56,070 nucleotides of DNA from Streptomyces triticisoli (GCF_003270085.1 NZ_QFDQ01000002.1:1-56070); one strand, 5' to 3'; positions 32,036-40,817 are shown, counted from the stretch's first letter. A program made the numbers and translations. The notes: generated from the sequence alone by a model not told the origin.

Positions 32036-32659
32036 TCAGTCCTCGCGGTGCCTGCGGCGCAGCAGTTGGCGGGTGATCAGGGCGGCGGCCAGGAGGCCGA
32101 GCGCGACGAGCACGTAGATCTCGTAGCGGCGGATCTCGTCGTAGACCGTGCCGATGTGCGTGCCCGCGAAGTAGGCCAGGGTCAGCCACAGGCCCACCCA
32201 CAGGGCGGCGCCGAGCGCGTTGAAGGCGAGGAAGCGGAGCCAGTGCATGCCCGTGGTGCCGGCGATGATGCCGTTGGCCTGGCGCAGGCCCTCGACGAAG
32301 CGTGCCACCGTGACGATCTTGCCGCCGTGCCGGGAGAAGAACCGCTCGGCCGTCTCGAACCGCTCAGGCGTCAGGAAGACGTACCGCCCCCAGCGGTGGA
32401 CGAACGCCCGGCCGCCGAACCGGCCGACGAGGTAGCCGATGTTGTCCCCGACGATCGCCGCGGCGAACGCGATCAGGCCGACGGCCACCACGTTGAGCTC
32501 ACCGGCTCCGGCATACACCCCGGCCGCGATCAGGATCGTCTCACCCGGTGCGGGAACCCCGAAGTCCTCCACCAGGACCACACCGCCGACGGCCAGGTAT
32601 CCGTAGTGGCTCAGCAGCGGTGCCAGGTGCGCCAGCGGACCTGGCAGCGGAGGGGCCAT
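32036..32659 (-). CDS. DedA family membrane protein
   Basis: A 207-residue polytopic protein of the DedA/VTT (SNARE-associated) family. The early helix carries VVLVEDFGVPAPGETILIAA, with the typical acidic residue and PxPGE motif. The amphipathic GxxxG-rich segment GRFGGRAFVHRWGRYVFLTP and the RFVEGLRQANGIIAG motif with the essential Arg are also present. The family is linked to lipid flipping and proton-motive force. The ATG at 32659 is chosen; two GTG codons lie 6 and 9 nt before it. It is convergent with the small membrane protein gene. Confidence 0.92.
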   Translation of the reverse strand: MAPPLPGPLAHLAPLLSHYGYLAVGGVVLVEDFGVPAPGETILIAAGVYAGAGELNVVAVGLIAFAAAIVGDNIGYLVGRFGGRAFVHRWGRYVFLTPERFETAERFFSRHGGKIVTVARFVEGLRQANGIIAGTTGMHWLRFLAFNALGAALWVGLWLTLAYFAGTHIGTVYDEIRRYEIYVLVALGLLAAALITRQLLRRRHRED

Positions 32660-33305
32660 GTCCACCACCGTACGTCGCCGGGTGGACGGCTCCTGGCAGG
32701 CGTGGCACCGCACCGCCCGCGGGGCGCCGAGTCCTCACAGCGCCTCGGCCGGCACCGCCGGGTGCCCGGACATTTCCCACGGCCCGGCGCGCGACGATGC
32801 CCTGGTGGTCAGCGGGGAAACACGGACCAGGACCGAACGGCCCTGGTGTCCCGGCGTCCCGCGTGGTGTCCTTGAGGTGACGGGAAGGACCGCAGAGGAC
32901 GCGGAGCAGCAGCGATCAGCCGCGCACCGCGCAATCAGGATCCGCGAGAAGCGGGTGGCCCTTCCCGTTCCCTCGTCTCCCGCCGGGTCCTCGTCTCCGC
33001 CCGTGTCCCTCCTGTTGCCCCTGCGTCCTGTTGTCCCTGCGTCGCCCGCTTCTTGTGCCGAAGGGCGCCGGTCGGAGTCCGGGGGGTCAGTGGCGGCGCG
33101 GTCCGCCCGGGCGGAGGCTGGAAGCAGCAGCTCCATGGCACCGTTCCGCGCTTCGCGGGCGAAAGGAGCCGGCGCCATGGCCTCCGCGACGATCCTGACC
33201 GCACCGGCGCACCGTACGCGCTGCAACGGCAGGGAGAGCCCTGCTGCCACCGCCACGCCACGGATCACTCCGAGGTTCGCGTGCAGGCTTCGAGGGAGGT
33301 GGCCC
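32660..33305. other. 650-bp interval without a recognised gene
   Basis: Frames open here in several directions but none shows family resemblance or a good start. It includes an imperfect palindrome ggaccgaacggccc at 32830-32843 and a 16-bp imperfect tandem repeat at 33011-33042. The last part carries the good ribosome binding site for the truncated phosphoribosyltransferase. It probably holds promoters for dedA and the pncB operon. Confidence 0.5.
33011..33042. repeat. 16-bp tandem repeat, two units
   Basis: cctgttgcccctgcgt (33011-33026) is followed directly by cctgttgtccctgcgt (33027-33042), one mismatch, in a pyrimidine-rich tract. Confidence 0.7.
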
Positions 33306-33644
33306 ATGCGCCAAGAGGACCGTGCGGCCGCCGGACGGCGCTCGGCGCGACGCCTGGAGCAGCTGCGCGACACGGACGTGGTGGTGCCGGGAGTGCCCCT
33401 GGGTGACGTCCCCGTGGCCTTCGAAGTGGCCCGGTGCCTCGGTGCCCCGCTGGATCCGGCCGTGGTACGCGGGCTGCGTGTGCCCCGGCAGCCGGAACCG
33501 GGCCTCGGCGCGATCGGTGAACACGGCGTCCGCGTCATCGCGGAGGGCGTCCTCCGGGAAAGCGGACCGAGTCCCGTCGAACGCGAGGCCGTCGAGCGGG
33601 CCGAGCGGACGGACACCGGTGGGTGGGCGCGATGTCGGCTGTGA
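33306..33644 (+). pseudogene. Truncated phosphoribosyltransferase (N-terminal half only)
   Basis: A 112-residue product, MRQEDRAAAGRRSARRLEQL followed by RDTDVVVPGVPLGDVPVAFE and VARCLGAPLD. It matches the N-terminal half of the COG1926 phosphoribosyltransferase family (Rv0571c-like, usually about 210 residues or longer). The C-terminal half with the PRPP-binding VxxVDDGxATG loop is absent: the frame ends and overlaps the pncB start by 13 nt. A strong gggaggt site precedes the ATG, so the stub may still be translated and coupled to pncB. A catalytic role is unlikely. Confidence 0.7.
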
Positions 33645-35065
33645 CCACCACGGACCTGTACGAGGTCACGATGGTCCTGTCCTATCTGCACGAGGGCATG
33701 GACAGGGAAGCCACGTTCAGCCTCTTCGTCCGGGACCTGCCGCCCGAGCGCGGCTTCCTGGTGAGTGCGGGACTGGAGCCGGTCCTGGACTTCCTGAGCG
33801 CCTTCCGCGTGACCGCGGCCGACATACGCGACTTCGCCTCCGCCCTCGGCCGCCCGCCCGAGGACCTCGCGGCTCTGTCCGGCCTGCGGTTCTCGGGAGA
33901 GGTGTGCGCCGTTCCGGAGGGGCGCGTGGTGTTCGCGGGAGAGCCCCTGCTGGAGGTCACCGCGCCGGTCGCGGAGGCCCAGCTGGTGGAGACGTTCCTG
34001 CTCAACCAGGTCAGCCACCAGACGAGCGTGGCCTCCAAGGCCGCCCGGTGTGTCCTGGCGGCGGCAGGTCATCCGGTGATCGACTTCTCGCTGCGCCGTG
34101 ACCACGGCACGTCGGCGGGCCTGCAGGCCGCCAGGGTCGGGGCCCTCGTGGGTTTCGCGGGCACCAGCAACGTCGCCGCCGCCGTCCGATGGGGTCTTCG
34201 TGCGTCGGGCACGATGGCGCACTCCTACATCGAGGCGTTCCCGGACGAGGAGAGCGCCTTCCACGCCTTCGCCCGAGCCCATCCGGGTCCGGTCACCTTC
34301 CTCGTGGACACCTACGACACCGTCCGGGGCGTCCGTGTCGCGGCCCGTGTCCTGCGGGAGATCGGCCGGGGCCCCGGCTGCGCCGTCCGCCTGGACAGCG
34401 GCGACCTCGGGGAGCTGTCCCGCCGTACCCGGTGTGTGCTGGACGCCGCGGGCCTGCCCGAGGTGCGCGTCGTCGTCAGCGGCGGCCTCGACGAGTACCG
34501 CGTGGACGAACTGGTGCGCTCCGGGGCGCCCATCGACGTCTACGCGGTCGGCACCCGCGTCGGTACCTCGGCGGACGCGCCCTACCTCGACTCCGCCTAC
34601 AAACTGGTGGAGTACGACGGGCACCCGGTCATGAAGCTGTCCTCGGCCAAGGTCACGGCACCCGGACGCAAGCAGATCCACCGCCGCCCCGGGAGGCCCG
34701 ACCTCCTCGCGCTGCGCGACGAGCCTGCTCCCCCTGGGGCGGAGCCGCTGCTGCGCACCGTCATGCGGAACGGCTGCCGTACCGCCCCACCGGACACCCT
34801 GGCCGAGGCACACGAACGCCTGGTGGCCGATCTGTCCGCGTTGCCCGGGTCGGCCCTGCGGATCCGGGCCCCGGTCCCGCCCGTGCCCGACGTCTCCCCG
34901 CGCCTGTCCCGCACGACCGCGGACCTGCGCGAGCGTCTGGCGGCCCGCCACGCGGGCGATCCCCTTCGCCGGCCGGGGCCGCCCGCCGCCCCGCCGCCGG
35001 CACACCCCGACCGGCCCGGTCGCGTCGGGCCGGACAGCTTGGACGTCAAGGACAGCGACACTTGA
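33632..35065 (+). CDS. pncB: Nicotinate phosphoribosyltransferase (PncB2-like)
   Basis: A 477-residue enzyme that makes nicotinate mononucleotide from nicotinate and PRPP in NAD salvage. Seen motifs are TTTDLYEVTMVLSYL at the N-terminus, RDLPPERGFLVSAGLE, SHQTSVASKAARCVLAAAG, the catalytic-His region TMAHSYIEAFPDEESAFHAF and FLVDTYDTV. The sequence resembles M. tuberculosis PncB2 (Rv0573c), which is in the DosR regulon next to a phosphoribosyltransferase, the same neighbour as here. The ATG at 33632 lies in the end of the truncated gene. The last 60 residues are Pro/Arg-rich and variable. Confidence 0.93.
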   Translation: MSAVTTTDLYEVTMVLSYLHEGMDREATFSLFVRDLPPERGFLVSAGLEPVLDFLSAFRVTAADIRDFASALGRPPEDLAALSGLRFSGEVCAVPEGRVVFAGEPLLEVTAPVAEAQLVETFLLNQVSHQTSVASKAARCVLAAAGHPVIDFSLRRDHGTSAGLQAARVGALVGFAGTSNVAAAVRWGLRASGTMAHSYIEAFPDEESAFHAFARAHPGPVTFLVDTYDTVRGVRVAARVLREIGRGPGCAVRLDSGDLGELSRRTRCVLDAAGLPEVRVVVSGGLDEYRVDELVRSGAPIDVYAVGTRVGTSADAPYLDSAYKLVEYDGHPVMKLSSAKVTAPGRKQIHRRPGRPDLLALRDEPAPPGAEPLLRTVMRNGCRTAPPDTLAEAHERLVADLSALPGSALRIRAPVPPVPDVSPRLSRTTADLRERLAARHAGDPLRRPGPPAAPPPAHPDRPGRVGPDSLDVKDSDT

Positions 35066-35076
35066 GTGAGGAGGCC

Positions 35077-36000
35077 ATGCAACCCTCTGAACCACAGGCC
35101 CGGGTGGTCGTGGGGGTGGACGGCTCGCCCTCGAGCCTGGCCGCGGTCGCGTGCGCGGCTCGGGAGGCCGAACTGCGCAAGGCGGCCCTGCGCGTGGTGC
35201 ACGCCTTCTCCTGGCCCACGGCGCACACAGCGCTGGACAGGGCGGTCAGCCGGCCCCTGAGGGCACACCTGCTGGAAGCGGCCGACCGCCTGCTGGAGGA
35301 GGCCATGGTCCGGGCCCGTGAAGCGGTGCCGGGTGTGGAGGCTCGCGGTGCCGTCATGCGGGGAGAGCCGCTGACCGTACTGGAGGCCGAGTCCCGGGCG
35401 GCAGAGCTCGTCGTCGTCGGAAGCCGGGGCCTCGGCGGCTTCGCGGGGCTGCTGGTGGGTTCCACGTCGACGCGGCTCGCCTCTCACGCGCGGTGCCCGG
35501 TGCTGGTGGTGCGGGAGCCCGCTGATCCGGCGGGGCCGATCCTGCTCGGCGTCGACGGCTCTCCGGCCGGTGCCGAAGCCGTCCGCTTCGCCTTCGACGA
35601 GGCCGGCCGGCGCCGTGCGGGCCTCGTCGCGCTGCACGCGTGGACGACGTGGAACACCCCGTTGCCGCGGCCCGTCAGCCCGGCCCTGCCCTGTGCGAAC
35701 GAACCCTCCGCGCCGGCCGGCGCGGAGGAACGCCTGCTCGCCGAGGCGGTCGCGGGCATGCGCGAGCGGTATCCGGAGGTGCGCGTGGAGCAGAGGGCCT
35801 TGCACGGCCCCACCCGTGAATCACTGATCGAGGCCAGCCGCACCGCTCAGCTCACCGTCGTCGGCTCGCGCGGGCGCGGAGGCTTCGCCGGACTGATGCT
35901 GGGATCGGTCAGTCAGGCGCTGCTTCACCACGCGCACGGGCCCGTGGCGGTGGTGCGCGGCCGCGACGAAGAGGACATGCTCCAGTTCGGGAGGCCTTGA
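35077..36000 (+). CDS. Tandem universal stress protein (USP 1)
   Basis: A 307-residue protein with two UspA domains (about 8-148 and 155-296). Both keep the ATP-binding signature Gx2Gx9G(S/T): GSRGLGGFAGLLVGSTS in the first and GSRGRGGFAGLMLGSVS in the second. It resembles the tandem USPs Rv2005c/Rv2623 of the DosR regulon. A gaggagg site precedes the ATG, 12 bp after the pncB stop, so it is probably in the pncB operon. It is the only one of the three USPs here with both nucleotide sites intact. Confidence 0.95.
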   Translation: MQPSEPQARVVVGVDGSPSSLAAVACAAREAELRKAALRVVHAFSWPTAHTALDRAVSRPLRAHLLEAADRLLEEAMVRAREAVPGVEARGAVMRGEPLTVLEAESRAAELVVVGSRGLGGFAGLLVGSTSTRLASHARCPVLVVREPADPAGPILLGVDGSPAGAEAVRFAFDEAGRRRAGLVALHAWTTWNTPLPRPVSPALPCANEPSAPAGAEERLLAEAVAGMRERYPEVRVEQRALHGPTRESLIEASRTAQLTVVGSRGRGGFAGLMLGSVSQALLHHAHGPVAVVRGRDEEDMLQFGRP

Positions 36001-36884
36001 TGGCTCACACCGATGGCCGAAAGCCGATCGTGGTCGGTGTCGACCCGGATCCGCACAAGCGGACGGCGCTCGCCTGGGCCGCGGACGAGGCGAAGCGACG
36101 TCACCTGCCCCTGCTCCTCGTGCACGCGCAGGGGCTGCCGACCGCCGGGTACCGGCCACGTGGCGGGCTTCCTTCCTGGGAGAGCTGGAAGGACGAGTTG
36201 CACACGGCCGGTGATCACACCCTCGAGGAAGCCGTCGCCTTCGTCGAGTCCCGGCATCCACGACTGGAGACGTCCGCGCTGCTGGCCGAGGGACCTCCGG
36301 CCTGGGTGCTGCGCGAGCAGGCCCGGCACGCGACGGCCGTGGTGGTGGGGTCCTGGCACCTCAGCACCAGGCAGGAGCTGTTCACCTCCGCGGCGGTCGC
36401 TCTGCCGCTCGTCGCGCACGCCGCCTGTCCGGTGGTGGTGACGCCCGAGCCGGAGCACGTCACCCAGCAGCAGCCGTACTTCGTGGTCGGCGTGGACGGC
36501 AGCGCGCACTCGGCCGCCGCCGTCGACCTCGCCTTCGAGGAGGCCGCACTGCGCGGCGCGGTGCTCAGGGCCCTGTACATCTGGCATCCCCCGGTGCTCG
36601 GCGTCCTCGACGAGCACGCGGCCGTTCAGGAGTGCCGTCGTGTCCTGTCGGAGACGACGTCCGGGCGGACCGCCGCCCATCCGGAAGTCGATCTGCACCA
36701 CGAGGTCGTGTGCGGCCATCCGGTGCAGGTCCTCACCGAGGCGTCCGCGCACGCTCTCGGCCTGGTCGTGGGCGCGCGGGGGCTCGGCGGCTTCAGCGGC
36801 ATGCTTCTGGGCTCGGTCAGCCAGGGGGTGCTGCACCACGCCCGATGCCCGGTGATCACGGTGCCGCACAAGCACGGCGGGTAG
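36000..36884 (+). CDS. Tandem universal stress protein (USP 2)
   Basis: A 294-residue double UspA protein. The ATG overlaps the previous stop (TGATG), with gggagg upstream, so translation is coupled to USP 1. The second domain has an intact ATP motif (GARGLGGFSGMLLGSVS). In the first domain the equivalent segment reads GSWHLSTRQELFTSAAV, so that site has lost its glycines. The first domain may serve as a structural or regulatory half. Confidence 0.93.
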   Translation: MAHTDGRKPIVVGVDPDPHKRTALAWAADEAKRRHLPLLLVHAQGLPTAGYRPRGGLPSWESWKDELHTAGDHTLEEAVAFVESRHPRLETSALLAEGPPAWVLREQARHATAVVVGSWHLSTRQELFTSAAVALPLVAHAACPVVVTPEPEHVTQQQPYFVVGVDGSAHSAAAVDLAFEEAALRGAVLRALYIWHPPVLGVLDEHAAVQECRRVLSETTSGRTAAHPEVDLHHEVVCGHPVQVLTEASAHALGLVVGARGLGGFSGMLLGSVSQGVLHHARCPVITVPHKHGG

Positions 36885-37125
36885 TGCTCTCCCCGCCGCC
36901 GTGTGCGCGGGGTGAAGCGGCGCCTCGTACCGCGTTCCACGCCTGCGGCCCCCGCCTGCACGGGTCCACATGCGCCGCGGGAGGGATTGCGGTACTCCTC
37001 GAATGAGAACGCACCGTGCTCGGCGTGTCGGCGGCGTCCGGGCCGTCGGCACCATCGGTGTCGGACTCGTTCGCCGTCATTTCCAGCTCCTTGTTCTTGA
37101 TTCTTACGAGACGGAGGCCGACGCC

Positions 37126-38004
37126 ATGGAACCGGTCGTCACCGTGGGTCTCGACGGCTCACCCGAGAGTCTCGCCGCGGCCCACTGGGCCGCCGAGGAG
37201 GCCCAGCGGCGCAAGCTCACTCTCCGTCTGCTGCACGCGTGGCCGCTGCTGGCACCGGAACCGACCCACGTCCCCGCGGAGATCGATCAGAACTACTGGG
37301 CGAAACGTCTCGTCCGCACCGCGCGGGCGGAGCTCCGGGCACACCACCCGAACCTGTCCGTCGTCGAGGACCTGGTCGCCGACGACGCCCGGAACGCCTT
37401 GCTCGAAGCGGCCTCGGCGGCGGAGTCGGAGATGCTCGTGCTCGGTTCGCGGGGTCTGGAACCCGTCGAGAGCTACTTCCTGGGCGACGTCAGCATGCCC
37501 GTCGTGGCGCGGGCCGAGCGGCCGGTGGTGCTGGTTCGCGCCGAAGGCCGACAGCAGGAGCCGCCACTCCCGCCGTCCTCGAGCCGCGTGGTCGTGGCCC
37601 TGAAACTGCGCGGATCCTCCGACGACCTGCTCGACTTCGCCTTCCACACCGCTGCCGCCAGGGACGTTCCGCTCCTGGCCGTCCACGGCAGGAGCATGCC
37701 ACTGCCCGCACATGTGCCCCGGGATGTGGACCACGCCGTCGCCGAAGAGACGACACGGGACGCCCGGCAGCGGCTGGGCGCGGCGCTTCGCCCCTGGCGG
37801 GAGAAGTACCCGCAGGTGGACGTGGCCGACAGCGTCCGTCTCGCGAGCCCCGCCCAGGCCGTCGTACGGGCCGCCGAAGGCGCGCTGCTACTGGTCGTCG
37901 GCCGACGCCGGCATCGTCCGGGCCTGGCGCCCCACCTGGGTCCCGTGGCGCAGGCCGCCATTCATCACGGGCGCTGCCCCGTCGCCGTCGTTCCTCATGA
38001 CTGA
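37126..38004 (+). CDS. Tandem universal stress protein (USP 3), degenerate ATP sites
   Basis: A 292-residue double UspA protein (MEPVVTVGLDGSPESLAAAH). The first motif is GSRGLEPVESYFLGDVS, keeping glycine spacing but with Asp in place of Ser/Thr. The second reads GRRRHRPGLAPHLGPVA and is degenerate. It may therefore not bind ATP. The ATG follows ggagg, 241 bp after USP 2. Its stop overlaps the start of the APH/kinase fusion gene by 8 nt, coupling the two. Confidence 0.92.
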   Translation: MEPVVTVGLDGSPESLAAAHWAAEEAQRRKLTLRLLHAWPLLAPEPTHVPAEIDQNYWAKRLVRTARAELRAHHPNLSVVEDLVADDARNALLEAASAAESEMLVLGSRGLEPVESYFLGDVSMPVVARAERPVVLVRAEGRQQEPPLPPSSSRVVVALKLRGSSDDLLDFAFHTAAARDVPLLAVHGRSMPLPAHVPRDVDHAVAEETTRDARQRLGAALRPWREKYPQVDVADSVRLASPAQAVVRAAEGALLLVVGRRRHRPGLAPHLGPVAQAAIHHGRCPVAVVPHD

Positions 38005-39583
38005 GCCCGGCCTCCACCCGCAGTCGGCGCGGTCGGTACCCCGGGCCGACCCGTCCGCGCTCCGGCCCGGTGCCCGCCGCGACGGCGGGCCGCTGCCGCG
38101 CGCGGAGGTGTGCGAGACCCACACCGCGATCGTGTTCTTCGTCGGCGACCGCGCCTACAAGCTGAAGAAACCGGTGGACGTGGGGTTCCTGGACTACACC
38201 TCGGTGACGGCCCGCCGGACCGCTTGCGAGCGCGAAATCGCCCTCAACCGCCGCTTCTCCCCGGACGTCTACCTGGGCCTGGGCGAGATCCGCAGCCCCG
38301 GCGTGGAGGAAGCCGAACCGCTCGTGGTGATGCGCCGCATGCCGGCGGAGCGCCGCCTGTCCCGGCTGGTACGGGACGGGGCCGATGTCGACGATGTCCT
38401 GCGGACCGTCGCCCGGCACCTCGCCGCGTGGCACGCGAAGGCGCCCCGCGGCCGCGACGTGGACGAGCAGGGCACACGGGACGCGTTGGCATCGCGTTGG
38501 GAGGCCGGCTTCGCACAGGTCCGCGCGCTGGCCGCCGACGGCTCCGTGCCCGACGGGGTGGCGGAGACCGAGCGTCTGGTGCGCCGCTACCTCGCCGGCC
38601 GCAAGCCGTTGTTCGATTCCCGGATCGCGCAGGGGCGGGTGGTCGACGGCCACGGCGACCTGCTCGCCGAGGACATCTTCTGCCTCGACGACGGCCCCCG
38701 CGTCCTGGACTGCCTGGAGTTCGACGACGACCTGCGCCATGTCGACGGCCTCGACGACGCCGCCTTCCTCGCCATGGACCTGGAACAGCTCGGCGCTCCG
38801 GAGGCCGCGGCGTACTTCCTCGCCCAGTACAGCGAGTACTCCGGCGACCCCGCGCCTCCTTCCCTGTGGCACCACTACGTCGCCTACCGCGCGTTCGTCC
38901 GCGCCAAGGTCTCCCTGATCCAGGCACGCCAGGGCGCGCCGGGCGCACAGGCGGCGTCACGACGGCTGACCTCCACGGCACTGCGCCACCTGCGTTCCTC
39001 CACCGTGTGCCTCGTCCTCGTCGGCGGACTGCCGGGCAGCGGAAAGTCCACTCTCTCCGGGGCACTGGCCGACCGGCTGGGCGTCGCACTGCTCAGCAGC
39101 GACCGTCTGCGCAAGGAACTGGCGGGCATCCCCCCGGAACAGTCCGCGGCGGCCGGCTACGGCGAGGGGCTGTACACACCCGAGTGGACGGCCAGGACCT
39201 ACACCACCCTGCTCGATCGCGCGGCCGCCCTGCTGTCCCGCGGCGAGTCCGTCGTCCTGGACGCCACCTGGTCCGATGCCAGGCAGCGCGAAGCAGCGCT
39301 GCGCGTGGCCGAACGCGGCAGCGCCGACCTGGTGGCCCTGCACTGCCACGTGCCCGGCGACGTGTCTGCGGCCCGGCTGCGCACACGTGCCCCCGGCGCG
39401 TCCGACGCCGACGCCGGCATCGCCACCGCCATGGCGGCCGGGGAACCGCCCTGGGCCGAGGCCCTCTCGGTGGACACCAGTGGTCCGATCGAGTCCGCGG
39501 TCACCCGTGTGCTGGCAGCCGTGCGCCCGTGGGGCACCGGCCAGGCCCCGGTCTACCGCCGCCCCCGCATGGAGCCGGACTGA
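37997..39583 (+). CDS. APH-like / P-loop kinase fusion (Rv2004c-like)
   Basis: A 528-residue two-domain protein. The N-terminal part (about 30-310) is an aminoglycoside-phosphotransferase-like fold with VVDGHGDLLAEDIFCLDDGP as the catalytic loop and LDCLEFDDDLRHVDGLDDAA as the metal-binding segment. The C-terminal part (about 340-515) is a zeta-toxin/gluconokinase-like P-loop kinase with Walker A GGLPGSGKSTLSGAL near residue 343. M. tuberculosis Rv2004c, of the DosR regulon, has the same layout. The substrate is unknown; antibiotic resistance should not be assumed. It is translationally coupled to USP 3. Confidence 0.88.
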   Translation: MTEPGLHPQSARSVPRADPSALRPGARRDGGPLPRAEVCETHTAIVFFVGDRAYKLKKPVDVGFLDYTSVTARRTACEREIALNRRFSPDVYLGLGEIRSPGVEEAEPLVVMRRMPAERRLSRLVRDGADVDDVLRTVARHLAAWHAKAPRGRDVDEQGTRDALASRWEAGFAQVRALAADGSVPDGVAETERLVRRYLAGRKPLFDSRIAQGRVVDGHGDLLAEDIFCLDDGPRVLDCLEFDDDLRHVDGLDDAAFLAMDLEQLGAPEAAAYFLAQYSEYSGDPAPPSLWHHYVAYRAFVRAKVSLIQARQGAPGAQAASRRLTSTALRHLRSSTVCLVLVGGLPGSGKSTLSGALADRLGVALLSSDRLRKELAGIPPEQSAAAGYGEGLYTPEWTARTYTTLLDRAAALLSRGESVVLDATWSDARQREAALRVAERGSADLVALHCHVPGDVSAARLRTRAPGASDADAGIATAMAAGEPPWAEALSVDTSGPIESAVTRVLAAVRPWGTGQAPVYRRPRMEPD

Positions 39584-39824
39584 GGTGCGCCGTCACCCCG
39601 GGGCCCGCCTGCCCGCGGCGCAGGCCGCTCCCTCTCGCACCCCGTGCGAACCCGCCGGCCACATGGACACCGTCGGCGGGTGACTGCTGCCCGGAACCGG
39701 GTGGAGGCGTGTCGGCGCGGCCCGGATGCGCCGCCTGTTCGGACGAGCCGTCCCGGTTCATCGGCCGCCCACGACGCGCATTCGCCGCACACCGAGAACG
39801 TCCGCCTCCCCTGGCCGCCGCGGC

Positions 39825-40108
39825 TCAGGACTCGGCGATCTCGATGTGGTACGGCCTGACCGGCTGCGCCTTGGGCATGGTGATGGTCAGCACACCGCCG
39901 GCCGGCGGTGCCTTGGCCTCGTCGGTCTCGTGCAGGTCCGCCGGGGGGGGGAGGCCCCACCGGCGGGCACGACACCGGCTTCCTCCAGGAAGCGGTTCAT
40001 CCGCTCGAAGAAATCGCCGGACTCGGCGGCGACCGGTTCACCCCGGCCCATCGCGCGGAAGGGTCGTTCCGGGAACTGGCCGGGCCGACGGTGTACGGGC
40101 GGTGTCAT
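39825..40108 (-). pseudogene. Hsp20/alpha-crystallin remnant with frameshift at a G9 tract
   Basis: The N-terminal frame from 40108 reads MTPPVHRRPGQFPERPFRAM ... DFFERMNRFLEEAGVVPAGG, like the variable N-terminal arm of small heat shock proteins. In another frame, ending at the stop 39825-39827, comes DLHETDEAKAPPAGGVLTIT followed by MPKAQPVRPYHIEIAES, the GVLTIT strand and I-x-I-type tail of Hsp20. The two parts join if one base is added to the run of nine G (39943-39951). Even then the core of the alpha-crystallin domain (about 60 residues) is missing. An HspX-type gene would fit the dormancy island; this copy is decayed. Confidence 0.7.
39943..39951. repeat. Homopolymer run of nine G
   Basis: This G9 (C9 on the minus strand) separates the two Hsp20 frames. 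It is the longest homopolymer I noticed in the window and a site for slippage or sequencing error. Confidence 0.8.
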
Positions 40109-40413
40109 CGCGGTTCACCCCCGCGGAATGACGGCATTCGGGTTCTTCCATGGTGCGAGTCTCCGTCCCGCCCGGCGCATCAGGCATCGGCCCGCTGTGG
40201 CCGCGGCGCCCGGCACCTGCTCCCGGCCGAAGCACGGAATCAGGTGCCCGGTCGACGGCTCGCACCGCACGGACGAACCGCGTACGGCAGCCGTGATGCC
40301 GAGTGGCCGTCGGGTCCTGGCCCGCGCGCCCCGCCGCCGTATCGGCCCTGCGGTGCGGCCGGGCCGAGGCGCCGTTGCTCGCCTTGCCTGTCCGAGCGAG
40401 CAGGCGCCGCCGT
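40109..40413. other. 300-bp interval with no recognised gene
   Basis: It lies between the Hsp20 remnant and an unknown small gene. No ORF with family resemblance or convincing start is visible; it probably contains the old Hsp20 promoter. Confidence 0.5.
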
Positions 40414-40710
40414 TCAAGACCGTCCCACCACGTCCTCCAGCCGGGGGACGGTGGCACCGCCGCCGGCCTTCACGGCTTCCACCACCGCCTGGTGCAGCTT
40501 TCGGCTGTCCTGGTGGCGGGCGCAGGACACCGGGCTTCCGGTGAGGGTGAACCACTGGGAGGTGCCGCTGTACCCGACCGCGACATCGGCCTGCCTGCCA
40601 TCCCAGGTGGTGCGCACGGTCAGACCGCCCGTGATGACTCCGGCCTCGTCGGTACGGGCGCCTCCCCGCCCGGTGAACACCTCTTTCGTCGTCCATGATG
40701 CCCGGTTCAT
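40414..40710 (-). CDS. Hypothetical protein
   Basis: A 98-residue protein, MNRASWTTKEVFTGRGGART, followed by a beta-rich stretch (GGLTVRTTWDGRQADVAVGY) and a helix (QDSRKLHQAVVEAVKAG). A ggaagg site precedes the ATG. I do not recognise a named family. Its position between dormancy-type genes suggests a stress role. Codon third positions are GC-rich as in neighbouring genes, supporting that it is coding. Confidence 0.65.
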   Translation of the reverse strand: MNRASWTTKEVFTGRGGARTDEAGVITGGLTVRTTWDGRQADVAVGYSGTSQWFTLTGSPVSCARHQDSRKLHQAVVEAVKAGGGATVPRLEDVVGRS

Positions 40711-40817
40711 GACCCTCACCCTTCCTCTTCCTCATTGGGGGCGCCTCTTGCGACGGCGCCCGCCACGGCCGTGTTGCCGGCGTACCGGGCCTCCCCGAAC
40801 TGTTCTGTTCCCCCGGC

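Noticed and set aside
32658..33305. Plus-strand open frame upstream of and in frame with the truncated phosphoribosyltransferase
   Set aside because: The upstream part is Ser/Arg-rich without a domain; the ribosome binding site and family similarity begin at 33306.
37997..39583. Antibiotic resistance (aminoglycoside phosphotransferase) call for the APH-like gene
   Set aside because: The fusion with a P-loop kinase and coupling to a USP match Rv2004c-type dormancy proteins, not resistance enzymes.
40038..40735. Several minus-strand frames between the Hsp20 remnant and the small hypothetical gene
   Set aside because: No resemblance to proteins and no good starts; only the frame starting at 40710 looks coding.
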